A stretch of 64,000 nucleotides of DNA from Ophiosphaerella korrae. Lineage: Eukaryota > Ascomycota > Dothideomycetes > Pleosporales > Phaeosphaeriaceae. Below the pieces are notes generated by a model that saw only the letters and a list, made by a program, of their open reading frames with translations, did not search any database and was not told where the DNA came from. Below are positions 44,723 to 54,347 of this stretch, piece after piece. The position numbers were made by a program, and so were the translations under genes. The first letter of the stretch is position 1. Each line of letters opens with the position of its first letter. The DNA is taken from contig JALNQF010000210.1 of assembly GCA_028456385.1 (NCBI GenBank), positions 1 to 64,000 on the forward strand. The letters are read 5' to 3'.

Positions 44723-47488
44723 TTACCTAAGAACCCGACCAACATATGCCTCAAAGCCATCGAAGTCGCAAAGCCACAATGACCCATCATCAAATCCTGA
44801 TGCGCTCTTGCTGCAGTCAGATGAGATTTCCATACATTGGACTGAGCTTGAATGGCCATTCAGTGTCCGCTCGACATTCATCTTTCCGACATCCCATATC
44901 TGTATATTCCCATCTTCAAACCCTGTCGCTAGTTTGCTGCTGTCATGTGAGAACATTACAATGATGATGCACTCTGAATGGCCCTTAAGAGTTTTCACAT
45001 GTCCACTATATGTATCCCACACCCGCACAGTTGTATCGTATGACCCTGATGCTAATTTGCTGCCATCAGGCGAGAAGATAACATTTGTAACCCAGTCTGA
45101 ATGGCCCTCGAACGTATGCTCGATGCATCCAGTGCTGACATCCCATATCCGCACAGACTGATCCCATGACCCGGATGCCAACCTGCGGCCGTCGGGTGAG
45201 AATGCCACACTTGTGACACATTCTGAGTGGCCCTGGAGTGTCTGCTTGAGATTTCCCATTGTGAGATCCCATATTCGCACGGTCGAATCGTACGATCCAG
45301 ATGCTATTGTGCTGCCGTCAGGTGAGAATACCACGCTGATAATTGAATTTGAATGGTCCTGAAAGATATTCTCGGTAAGCCCGGTAGTGGTGCTCCATAC
45401 TCTAATTGTTTTGTCATCCGAACCAGATGCTAACTTGCTACCATCTGGGGAGAATCTAACGGTTAAGACCGACTTCGAATGGCCCTGAAAGACCTGCTCG
45501 ACAAGTCCGGTAGCAATGCTCCATACTCTGACTGTTTTGTCACGTGAACCAGATGCTAACTTGCTTCCGTCAGAGGAAATCGCCATACACGTGATTGAGC
45601 TTGAATGGCCTATCAATAAGCGCTTAGTATGTGCAGCATTGATATCCAACACTTGTACAGTTGTATCGTGGTATCCTATTGCCAGTTTTTTACTATTCCA
45701 TAGAAATGACACACTTGAGATCCGATCTGAGTGCCCCTCAAAGGTTCCTCTGAGGTGCCCAGTATTAGCATCCCACACCTTAACGGTCTTATCGCGCGAT
45801 CCTGATCCCAGCATGCTATTACTGGGTGAGAATGTAACACTTGTGACTGCATCTAAGTGTCCCTTAAATATTCGCAGGATACTTCTATTCGTAATATCCC
45901 ACATTCGTATAGTCTGGTCAGAAGATCCAGATGCTAGCTTTTGGCCATCTGGTGAGAATGCAACACTGGTAACTTCACTTAGGTAGTTCCCAAGGATTTG
46001 TACATGTCCAGAATTAAGATTCCGCAACCGCACAGTCCCATCGCGAGATCCAGATGCCAGCTTTTGACCATCTGGTGAGAATGCGACACTTGTAACCCAG
46101 TCCAAGTGGTCTTCGAATATGTGCTCGATGTTCCCTGAACTGATATTCCAAAGCCGTACAGTTTGGTCCTGAGATCCGGATGCCAGTTTGCTGCTGTTAG
46201 GCGAGAACACCAAATTTGTAATCTCGTCTGAGTGGCCCTCAAATATGTGCTCTATGCGCCCAGTGCTAATATCCCATATTCGCACGGTCCGATCGCATGA
46301 GCCGGATGCCAGCCTAAGGCCATCAGGTGAGAATGCCACATTTGTAATTCGCTGTATATGGCCTATGAAATCTTGGTAGGAGCTTCTTTTCATGAGTTCC
46401 TGTACGCGCATATTCCCGTCTATTAGTCCTAATGCTAGCTTGCTACCGTCAGGCGAGATTACCATACACGCGACCGAATCTGGGTGGCCTATAACTGTCC
46501 ACTGAATATGGTTCGCACTGATATCCCATATCTGCACTGTTGCATTATCTAATCCTGAGGCCATCCTGCGGCCGTACATTGAAACTGCAATGCAGGTGAC
46601 TGATCCTGAATGACCCATAAGGATCTGCTCGACGCTTGCAGTGTTGATATCCCACACACGCACAGCCTGGTCACGAGACCCTGATAATATTTTACTACCA
46701 TCAGAAGAGAAGGCCACACCTATAACCCAGTCTGAGTGGCTATAAAGGTTTTGGAAAGTGCGTCCAGTAGTGGTATCCCACACCTGAACGGTCTTATCGC
46801 GCGATCCTGATGCCAGTTTTTGACCATCTGGTGAGAATGCGACGCTTGTAACTCCATCTAAGTGGTTTCCAAGGACTTGTACGTGTCCAGAATCAAGATT
46901 CCATAACCGCACGGTCTGGTCAGAAGATCCAGATGCTAGCTTTTGGCCGTCTGGTGAGAATGCGACACTTGTAACTCCATCTAAGTGGTTTCCAAGGATT
47001 TGTACGTGTCCAGAATCAAGATTCCATAACCGCACAGTCTCATCTCGAGATCCGGATGCCAGTTTTTGACCATCTGGTGAGAATGCGACACTTGTAACTC
47101 CATCTAAGTGGTTTCCAAGGATTTGTACGTGTCCAGAATCAAGATTCCATAACCGCACAGTCTGGTCATGAGATCCGGATGCCAGTCTGCGGCCATCTGG
47201 TGAGAATGCCACACTTGTGACGCAGTCTGAGTGACCCTGGAACATCTGCTTGGGATTTTCTGGTGTGAGACCCCATATTCGCACGGTCGAATCGTCCGAT
47301 CCGGATGCCAGCCTGCATCCATCAGGTGAGAATGCCACACTTTTGACGCAGTCTGAGTGACCCTGGAGTGTCTGCTTGAGATTTCCCATTGGGATATTCC
47401 ACAACTTGGCGGTTTGTGGTATGGAGTTCTTGTTGGCCTTCGGTATGAGTTTGCCTATGCATGGAAAAGTAATCGTGCTTGCAATCAA
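44723..47488 (-). CDS. WD40-repeat protein, probable C-terminal part of an NLR-type gene
   Basis: The open frame of about 921 codons consists almost entirely of about 21 WD40 repeats, enough for three seven-bladed propellers. Units are highly alike: the core VAFSPDGQKLASGS recurs, and consecutive units SGHVQILGNHLDGVTSVAF are nearly identical. High-identity WD40 arrays are the ligand-sensing ends of fungal STAND/NLR proteins of the HET-E/D/R type, where repeats evolve by concerted evolution. Here no NACHT or effector domain precedes it. The frame opens with a non-ATG codon, and the first in-frame ATG is at 47389 (MGNLKQTLQGHS). It is therefore either a truncated NLR or a stand-alone WD40 gene with an unrecognised 5' exon. 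It is divergent from the HET-like/ankyrin gene. Confidence 0.75.
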   Translation of the reverse strand: MIASTITFPCIGKLIPKANKNSIPQTAKLWNIPMGNLKQTLQGHSDCVKSVAFSPDGCRLASGSDDSTVRIWGLTPENPKQMFQGHSDCVTSVAFSPDGRRLASGSHDQTVRLWNLDSGHVQILGNHLDGVTSVAFSPDGQKLASGSRDETVRLWNLDSGHVQILGNHLDGVTSVAFSPDGQKLASGSSDQTVRLWNLDSGHVQVLGNHLDGVTSVAFSPDGQKLASGSRDKTVQVWDTTTGRTFQNLYSHSDWVIGVAFSSDGSKILSGSRDQAVRVWDINTASVEQILMGHSGSVTCIAVSMYGRRMASGLDNATVQIWDISANHIQWTVIGHPDSVACMVISPDGSKLALGLIDGNMRVQELMKRSSYQDFIGHIQRITNVAFSPDGLRLASGSCDRTVRIWDISTGRIEHIFEGHSDEITNLVFSPNSSKLASGSQDQTVRLWNISSGNIEHIFEDHLDWVTSVAFSPDGQKLASGSRDGTVRLRNLNSGHVQILGNYLSEVTSVAFSPDGQKLASGSSDQTIRMWDITNRSILRIFKGHLDAVTSVTFSPSNSMLGSGSRDKTVKVWDANTGHLRGTFEGHSDRISSVSFLWNSKKLAIGYHDTTVQVLDINAAHTKRLLIGHSSSITCMAISSDGSKLASGSRDKTVRVWSIATGLVEQVFQGHSKSVLTVRFSPDGSKLASGSDDKTIRVWSTTTGLTENIFQDHSNSIISVVFSPDGSTIASGSYDSTVRIWDLTMGNLKQTLQGHSECVTSVAFSPDGRRLASGSWDQSVRIWDVSTGCIEHTFEGHSDWVTNVIFSPDGSKLASGSYDTTVRVWDTYSGHVKTLKGHSECIIIVMFSHDSSKLATGFEDGNIQIWDVGKMNVERTLNGHSSSVQCMEISSDCSKSASGFDDGSLWLCDFDGFEAYVGRVLR

Positions 47489-48047
47489 ATCCTTTAGAAT
47501 CTGAGAAATCTAGAGCAAGTAATTACTAACTTTTAGTTCCAGCGAAATGATCTAGGCCACAAATTCATGGCGGCTTTGTGGATGTGGATGTGGGTGCGGA
47601 CAGGAGAGTCGGTCCGTACTACTAATTTCCATTGGGCGTCGTTGTTGCTCTCTTTTGGCGCTGATTATTTTAGCCGGAACTCAAATAAAGTTTGCAGCTA
47701 AGCCTGCAAATAAGCCTGCAAATAAGCCTGCAAATAAGCCTGCAGATAAGCATGCAGAAAAGCCTGCAAGAGAGCCTGCAGCGAAATGCGGATCGGGACG
47801 TATCCTCCTGTGAGACGATGTGACCGCATGCTATTGACCGGGGATTCCGGTGCCGAATTCCGGTCAATTGTGTCTAAAATATATGCCTTGGTATAAGCGA
47901 GATAGTTTTTAAGCCAATAAATCCGTCACATCCTTCACGGGGCAGTGGATATCCAGTGACACCCAAGTTCTACATCAGTTGATTCAACGGTCGGGCAAGG
48001 CACGAAGAGAATTTCGATTGAATCTTGATGCTTTAATAGACCTAGCT
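47489..48047. promoter_or_regulatory. Divergent intergenic region between WD40 and HET-like/ankyrin genes
   Basis: About 560 bases separate the two genes, so it probably contains both promoters and possibly short unrecognised 5' exons. The frame of the HET-like gene is already open from 47979, without an ATG. The region contains a 12-bp tandem repeat. Confidence 0.45.
47692..47785. repeat. 12-bp tandem repeat, about eight copies
   Basis: The unit AAGCCTGCAAAT is repeated head to tail with increasing divergence to the right (variants AAGCATGCAGAA, GAGCCTGCAGCG). It lies in the shared upstream region of the two divergent genes. Confidence 0.8.
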
Positions 48048-51000
48048 ATGTCTAGCAAACCACAATCTTCATTTTCCGATACAGCAATAGCAGAAGCGGT
48101 TCAGAGGGCTATCAGTCGCTTCAAACTCTGTCCAAATCGCATATGGGCGATAACAAGAAGTTTCTTAGAACGAGAAGAAATATTGCCACGACTAATACCC
48201 CTGGAAGTTAAAAACACGGAGGGCCATGAAGGACACAGCCAATGCACTTTCGACTTTTGTGAAGATTCACAACGAGATTTTACTTTCGTGAAACAGAGGC
48301 ACGAACTATCCTCTTGCGTTACTGATCCATGTGAGAATCTTCGGTGCTTTCCAGGAAATATCTTGGAAGAAGCCGTGAAGAGTGGAACGCCAACCGCGTG
48401 GGAGTTGAAGGGATTGTCAATGATCGAACCTCCTCAACGATTCATGGCGGTCTCTCATGTCTGGTCAGATGGTACTGGAGCTGGAGCATGGCCTGAGGAT
48501 GGAGTCAACAGCTGTCTTTATGCCTTTTTCGCCAACATCGCCAAGAAGTTCGAATGTGAGGGAATCTGGTGGGACACAATTTCTATTCCCAGGGGTAAAG
48601 TTGCACGTGCCGAAGCGATCAATAAGATGTTGAACAATTACGAAGATGCCCGGATCACATTGGTTCATGATTGCTTCCTCCGAAATTGGATGTGGGATGA
48701 CGATGATCCTGGGGGTGCATGCTTTGCTATTATGGTATCCCCATGGTTCAGTCGTGGTTGGACCTCATTAGAGCTGGCAGCATCTCGAAAAGTGAAAATA
48801 ATATTCAACGGAACTCATGGACCTCTTATCAAGGATCTCGACGAAGACGTCCTCGCAAAATTTAATAGACGCAACACCATCCATGAAATTGCAACAGAGG
48901 CAATATCAAATCTAAGGAGAAGAAGAATAACAACAGTCAATGATCTGTTGATAGTACTGGGCCCAAGGTACACTTCTTGGCCTAGAGATATAGCAGTCAT
49001 TTCGGGTCTACTAGCCGGGATTGTGATCCCTCCGGGTGCTCCACAACAAGAGATTTATCAAATGATACTCAAGAAAATAGGCACTATTTCACACGGGCAT
49101 CTATTCCACAACTCAGCAACTATGTCAAAGGGATTTAGCTGGTGCCCAACCAGTCTTTTTGGCATGCCATTAGCTCACAACGGATCGGCCTTACACGTGA
49201 ACGAAAACGGAGATGTTGTCGGTTCATGGATTTCGTTTCGCCTCCATGGCATACCACAAGAAAGATATTTTTGGAAAGCTACGCATCCGCTCATACAAGT
49301 TAAGCTTCGCTTAGCTTTAATGGATACGGAAAAACATCTCCTTCTAGTTGAGCCTGAAGCCGTGTCGATAGATAGGGCTTTGCTAATAAAGGTTAAGAAG
49401 CAAGACGAAACCTCGAATAAGGGACATTGCCAGTTCTTAGGCTCAGTATATTTCCATCCACCTCTAACAAGGCAAGAAATGGGGAAGGGAAAGAAGAGTC
49501 AAATAAGTATTGGTGATACGGACGACATGGTAGAGACTGATAAAACTGCCTGGGATACTTTAAGACAGACACATAGTACGACGAGCGAGAGACATCTGAC
49601 TGAATCAGTTCACATTGGAACTAGCCGAAGAGGCGAGCGAATGAAGTTGCACAAAACCGAGGTCAATGAGCTAACTAAAGAGGATATTGCGGGCCACTCT
49701 TCGAGTGCTGATCTAATACTAGCCGCCAAAAATGGTGATGAAAAAATAGTGAAGCGGTTATTAGAGGAGAGAGTCGAGCCCAATTTCCAAGATGAGAGCA
49801 CGTGGACAGCGTTACACTATGCTGTCTGGGGGGGCCATGGTGGAGTGGTTAGACAGCTTGTTGGAGTAGTGAATCAACACATAAAAGACAGACTTGGGCA
49901 GCAGGCGCTACACCTTGCGGCCGAAAGGGGCAGCACAGAAATCGCGTGGCAACTAATCAAAAAGGCCCAATTAAATGACCAATGTGGGCATGACGGACAA
50001 AACGCTTTACATCGTGCAGCCTGGGGAGGCTCTGGAGCGATTGTCAGGTTGCTGCTAGATAATGGTGTCCAGGTGGATGCTCAGGATTGTGTTGGACGAA
50101 CAGCGCTGCATATCGCAGCCGAAATGCAATATACTCAGGTAATCAGTGCGTTACTGGAGAGAGCCAGTCCTAATATCCAGGACTCCATGGGACGGACAGC
50201 ATTACATCTAGCAACTCTGGTTCGAGGTGATCGAGTAGTGAAAGAACTACTAACGAAATGTGATCCCAAGATCCGAGACTCCACCGGCCAGACAGCATTA
50301 CATTTAGCAGCCCAGTCAGATCAAGAGAATAATACAAAGCTATTGTTAGGCGTGAATTCAGATCTCGAGGCAAAAGATTCCAAAGGAATGACTCCCTTAG
50401 ATTGGGCAGTAGAGAATGGACACGGATCAATCATACAGTTGATGATGGAGTATGGAGCAATTCTTGAAGATAAAGATATAAAGCTGTGCGGAGCAGCCAA
50501 AAACGGTCACATCGGAGTGGTACAGATACTGTTAGATAACGGAGCAAACGTTAAGGGATACGACCACAGGAGAGGAACAGCATTACACGAAGCCGCGGCA
50601 AGTGGACACAATAGTATTGTCCAGCTTCTATTAGATAGGGGAGTAGACATTAAAGCAGTAGACTTCGATGGAGATACAGCATTGCATAAAGCAGCAGAAA
50701 ATGGGCATGAAGAAGTTGCTCGGTTTCTTCTAGAGAGGGGAGAAGATATCATGGTAGAGGATTCAGGTGGAAATACAGCATTGCACAAAGCCGCGGCTAA
50801 CGGGAGTGAAGGAATCGTCCGCCTATTAGAAGAGAGAGGCGGAGATATTAGAGCAAGGGATTCTAATGGCAGTACAGTACTCCATAAAGCAGCGGAAAAT
50901 GGGCATGAAGGAGTTGTCCGGTTTATCCTGGAGAGAGAACAAGAAGATATCATGGTAGAGGATTCAAGTGGGAATACGGCATTGCACAAAGCCGCGGCTA

Positions 51001-51926
51001 ACGGGAGCGAAGGAATCGTCCGCCTATTAGAAGAGAGAGGCGGAGATATTAGAGCAAGGGATTATAACGGCAATACAGTGCTCCATAAAGCAGCGGAAAA
51101 TGGGCATGAAGGAGTTGTCCGGTTTCTTCTAGAGAGGGGAGAAGATATCATGGTAGAGGATTCAGGTGGAAATACAGCATTGCACAAAGCTGCAGCAAAT
51201 GGGAGTGAGCAGACTATGCTACTACTACTAGAAAGAGGAGGAAATGTTAAGGCACAGAACGCTGGCTGGGACACAGCGCTACACGAAGCGGTGAAGAACG
51301 GGCATGAGGGAGCAGTACAACTTCTCATTCAGCATGGCGCTAGCGTAGGGATAAACAATCAAGAGGGGGAAGCACCACTGCTTCTAGCAGCAAGAAGTGG
51401 CCAGAAAGCAATCATCAAGTTATTAGTGGATAAAGGGGTGGACATTAACAAGAGAAACTGGAAAAGTGAAACAGCATTACACGAAGCCGTGGCAAGTGGA
51501 CACCATAGTATTATCCAACTTCTATTAGATAGAGGAGCAAATGTTAACGCAGTAGGCCATGGTGAAGATACGGTATTGCATAAAGCGGCAGAAAATGGAT
51601 ACGAAGGAATAGTACAGCTACTAATACAGAACAGTGCAGATATAAAACTAAGAAACGAAAGAAGAGAAACAGTATTACATAAAGCCGCGGCTAACGGGAG
51701 TGAAAGAGTCGTCCGCCTGTTAGAAGAGAAAGGCGGAGATATTAGAGCAAGGGATTCTAATGGCAATACAGTACTCCATAAAGCAGCGGAAAATGGGCAT
51801 GAAGGAGTTGTCCAGTTTCTCCTGGAGAGAGGAGCAGCTAGAGATGTAACGAATTGGGAGTGGGCTACGCCTCGAGATATGGCCGAGAGAAAAGGACATA
51901 CTACAGTAGTGGGACTGTTAAAATAA
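48048..51926 (+). CDS. HET-like domain protein with long ankyrin-repeat array
   Basis: The frame encodes 1292 residues from ATG 48048 (MSSKPQSSFSD); it is open back to 47979, so a short 5' exon may be missing. Residues about 120-330 form a HET-like domain of the variant with RFMAVSHVWSDGTG, CEGIWWDTISIPRGK, RITLVHDCFL and SPWFSRGWTSLELAASRKVK. A linker region follows. From about residue 560 to the end there are roughly 20 ankyrin repeats (LHxAAxxGHxxIVxLLLxxG type). A 67-residue module of two ankyrin units (GNTALHKAAANGSEG, GNTVLHKAAENGHEGVV) occurs in near-identical copies starting near 50779 and 50980, and a related copy near 51665. HET proteins trigger cell death in allorecognition. Here the ankyrin array is likely the recognition part (inference). 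Confidence 0.85.
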   Translation: MSSKPQSSFSDTAIAEAVQRAISRFKLCPNRIWAITRSFLEREEILPRLIPLEVKNTEGHEGHSQCTFDFCEDSQRDFTFVKQRHELSSCVTDPCENLRCFPGNILEEAVKSGTPTAWELKGLSMIEPPQRFMAVSHVWSDGTGAGAWPEDGVNSCLYAFFANIAKKFECEGIWWDTISIPRGKVARAEAINKMLNNYEDARITLVHDCFLRNWMWDDDDPGGACFAIMVSPWFSRGWTSLELAASRKVKIIFNGTHGPLIKDLDEDVLAKFNRRNTIHEIATEAISNLRRRRITTVNDLLIVLGPRYTSWPRDIAVISGLLAGIVIPPGAPQQEIYQMILKKIGTISHGHLFHNSATMSKGFSWCPTSLFGMPLAHNGSALHVNENGDVVGSWISFRLHGIPQERYFWKATHPLIQVKLRLALMDTEKHLLLVEPEAVSIDRALLIKVKKQDETSNKGHCQFLGSVYFHPPLTRQEMGKGKKSQISIGDTDDMVETDKTAWDTLRQTHSTTSERHLTESVHIGTSRRGERMKLHKTEVNELTKEDIAGHSSSADLILAAKNGDEKIVKRLLEERVEPNFQDESTWTALHYAVWGGHGGVVRQLVGVVNQHIKDRLGQQALHLAAERGSTEIAWQLIKKAQLNDQCGHDGQNALHRAAWGGSGAIVRLLLDNGVQVDAQDCVGRTALHIAAEMQYTQVISALLERASPNIQDSMGRTALHLATLVRGDRVVKELLTKCDPKIRDSTGQTALHLAAQSDQENNTKLLLGVNSDLEAKDSKGMTPLDWAVENGHGSIIQLMMEYGAILEDKDIKLCGAAKNGHIGVVQILLDNGANVKGYDHRRGTALHEAAASGHNSIVQLLLDRGVDIKAVDFDGDTALHKAAENGHEEVARFLLERGEDIMVEDSGGNTALHKAAANGSEGIVRLLEERGGDIRARDSNGSTVLHKAAENGHEGVVRFILEREQEDIMVEDSSGNTALHKAAANGSEGIVRLLEERGGDIRARDYNGNTVLHKAAENGHEGVVRFLLERGEDIMVEDSGGNTALHKAAANGSEQTMLLLLERGGNVKAQNAGWDTALHEAVKNGHEGAVQLLIQHGASVGINNQEGEAPLLLAARSGQKAIIKLLVDKGVDINKRNWKSETALHEAVASGHHSIIQLLLDRGANVNAVGHGEDTVLHKAAENGYEGIVQLLIQNSADIKLRNERRETVLHKAAANGSERVVRLLEEKGGDIRARDSNGNTVLHKAAENGHEGVVQFLLERGAARDVTNWEWATPRDMAERKGHTTVVGLLK
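50761..51190 (+). repeat. Tandem duplication of ankyrin modules, 201-bp period
   Basis: Identical or nearly identical DNA recurs with a 201-base shift: the segment around 50778-50860 is repeated at 50979-51061 with very few differences. The flanking LERxEDIMVEDS segment is repeated again at 51120-51170. A related copy is at 51684-51830. DNA-level identity points to recent duplication or gene conversion. Confidence 0.8.
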
Positions 51927-54347
51927 GAATCTGAAACAAGCTACTGCAAAACCTCTAATCCTCAGGCTGGAAAATCTTCATATTGAGAGTTCTTTATGAC
52001 CTGAGGGCACTTTTATAGTTCCTCCGTCACGCGCTCCTTGAGCTCATCCATTGAGCTTGCCATCAAGCTTCATGGCAAGGATAAGTGGCGTCGGGATCGT
52101 GGGATAAGGCAGTCAAGATCTAGGATGCTAGCAGTATCCATTGCCTACAAACCCTTAAGGTTAGCAGACTTTTCCTCAATGTTATGGTCAGAACCAGATA
52201 GGAACGTACGGATTACTTGGAAGGATTGAATCTATATCTCGTTTTTTTTATTTTCTTTTGCTCTTCGAGATGGATATTATCTAAACCCGTCGGTAGGGAT
52301 GACCTTTGGAATAGGGTGTCCCGCATCTTCTGCGAGCTTGAGCTGATTTTCTGTAATCTCTCATACTCCAAGGGAGTCCCTGAAGATCTATACCGTTCAT
52401 GGTTCTCCCAGATAGCTACTTCGTTCTGCACTATATTCTTTAGTATTCAGTTGTTTTCGACAACGTTTAGATAGGTGCAAAGGCTCCCCAATCTTACAGT
52501 TATAGGTCGCAGCATTAACCGTACCTCCCCTGGCATCAATAATAATGACTATTTCACTTGGATGCACTATCAACATCAGTGTGGTTTGGCAAGTTCGATC
52601 CATCTTGCTTGCAAAACGAGTAGTCGCGACCGACTGTTTACATTCTAGTTAGATTATTTGGTGTCGGGTTGCAGAATTTCGGCATGACCGACTTTGGCAG
52701 CATGCTGCATTGCGGCGTAGTTCAGCAAGCACCACGCCATATCGGATCAGCCTCGCTGCCTGCTTGGCAATGAACTAAGCGACTACGTGTGAAACAATGG
52801 AAACCAACCACCCTCCCCTAATAGCTTACATGCATTTATTTTCGGTATCAAAGAAGAAAAGTCCCTTTCCGTGCCGCATTCGAAGGTCACAGGCTCCAAG
52901 CAAAAAGTATGCGCCTTGGGAACTCCCTGCCATCCCACAAGCGTTAGTTGTTTTGTTGAGACTTTGAGAGATGTTGGTTTTGTGGCTTGTAGAGCCACAG
53001 CCAATCTAAGGGGACGAAGGAATCGATCATGGGAGCTAGCATATTCACATCTGCAACCCTTTTACGGCAACATCCGTACCAAATCTACGGGAAGTCGGCT
53101 ATCCTAGACCTGTCATTTACCACTTTCGGCGCAGTCGCTCGCGGAGCACCGCCAATAGAAGCGTAAGAATTTATCCAACCTCTCACAAGAACGGCGATTC
53201 ATACTTAAATATTTGAGAGCGAGTAATGCTAGCCTTTTATGATTGCTACATCTCTGCTACCGCCATACCGCGAATTGATAGCAACATCGTGTTCGTCTAA
53301 CGTGCTTTGTTTTATGTGCTAACTCTAGCCTATCCCGAGTCGATAGTGGAAGCCCAGTACAACTAAAAGATTAGGGCGCTCACTAGATTCCATTACTTTC
53401 CCTACGGAAAAAGCAATGGTCAATTGCCATGACTCTGGGAGTGGCAAATCAATCCATGTAATACCATAATACGTGGTCCCTACACAGGTCCCAAGCTAAG
53501 ATTAATGCCAGAGGATACAATCTAGTGGTGAACCTATATTATTCATATTAGTTTCATTGTTAGTGTTATCCTTTGAGAGATAGAGGTGTCTAATATCAGC
53601 CTCCTACAATGCGTGCCTAGAATACTCTTTTTGCAAGGCAGGATTCTGTTCACTGGACAAAGCGATAATATCCGACAAGTAGGCTATTGAATTTGCTTCC
53701 TCATATATTTTTGCAAAGTAAAGCATGGGGACGCTAATTTGCACCCTTCCAAGGTTGGATACCCAACAACCACCCACTATTTCTTATAGTCGGCCCGATA
53801 CCATAATTTATGGTTCGATAATATCAAGAGGACTACGTCATCCTGATCAACAGATAGTCAGTGTAACGTTGTTTGCTCTGATGAGGCATCTATTAGAATG
53901 AGTCATAACCTAACTGGGTTCCTAGGACTGAGACAGTTCAATTTGGGGCCTTTCGTATTCGTAACGCACACACCAGCGACGAATTAGGTAGGTATTCAAC
54001 CGGATGCCAGTTCACAGCCCTCAAATCTTAGTACAACGGGGAAGCTACCCTTGCTAGCCGCGAAATATGTTCGCCCTGCTTACTCTCGGGAATAATTATA
54101 TGCCTGCTGAACACCTACAAGATCACCCTGAGGCTCACAAGGCATGCTAGGCAGCTGGGCTGGAGTTTCAGCCTCGCCATCTGGGTTTTAAAACCCCGAG
54201 CTAACCCTTTATTTTGCCTCGCCCCTAATCTTATTGGACGGAATGAAGGCTGCAACCTTGGAAGTCACTAATCTTATATAACTATTTAACAGATCCCGAA
54301 TTATGTGAGTAAACAGTTGCAAAGAAAGCACTTTACAATCATCAAAG
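51927..54347. other. Long gene-poor stretch, possible NACHT-type remnant at its left end
   Basis: These 2.4 kb have closed frames almost everywhere. At 52120-52190 (+) an open piece reads RMLAVSIAYKPLRLADFSSM, which resembles the winged-helix stretch (VTLAYRPLxLxEL) found after NACHT domains of fungal NLRs, but it is too short to call. The rest has no recognisable motif, repeat or RNA gene. Confidence 0.35.

Noticed and set aside
47692..47785. CRISPR-like direct repeats
   Set aside because: Units are contiguous 12-mers without spacers, in a eukaryotic genome. It is a simple tandem repeat.
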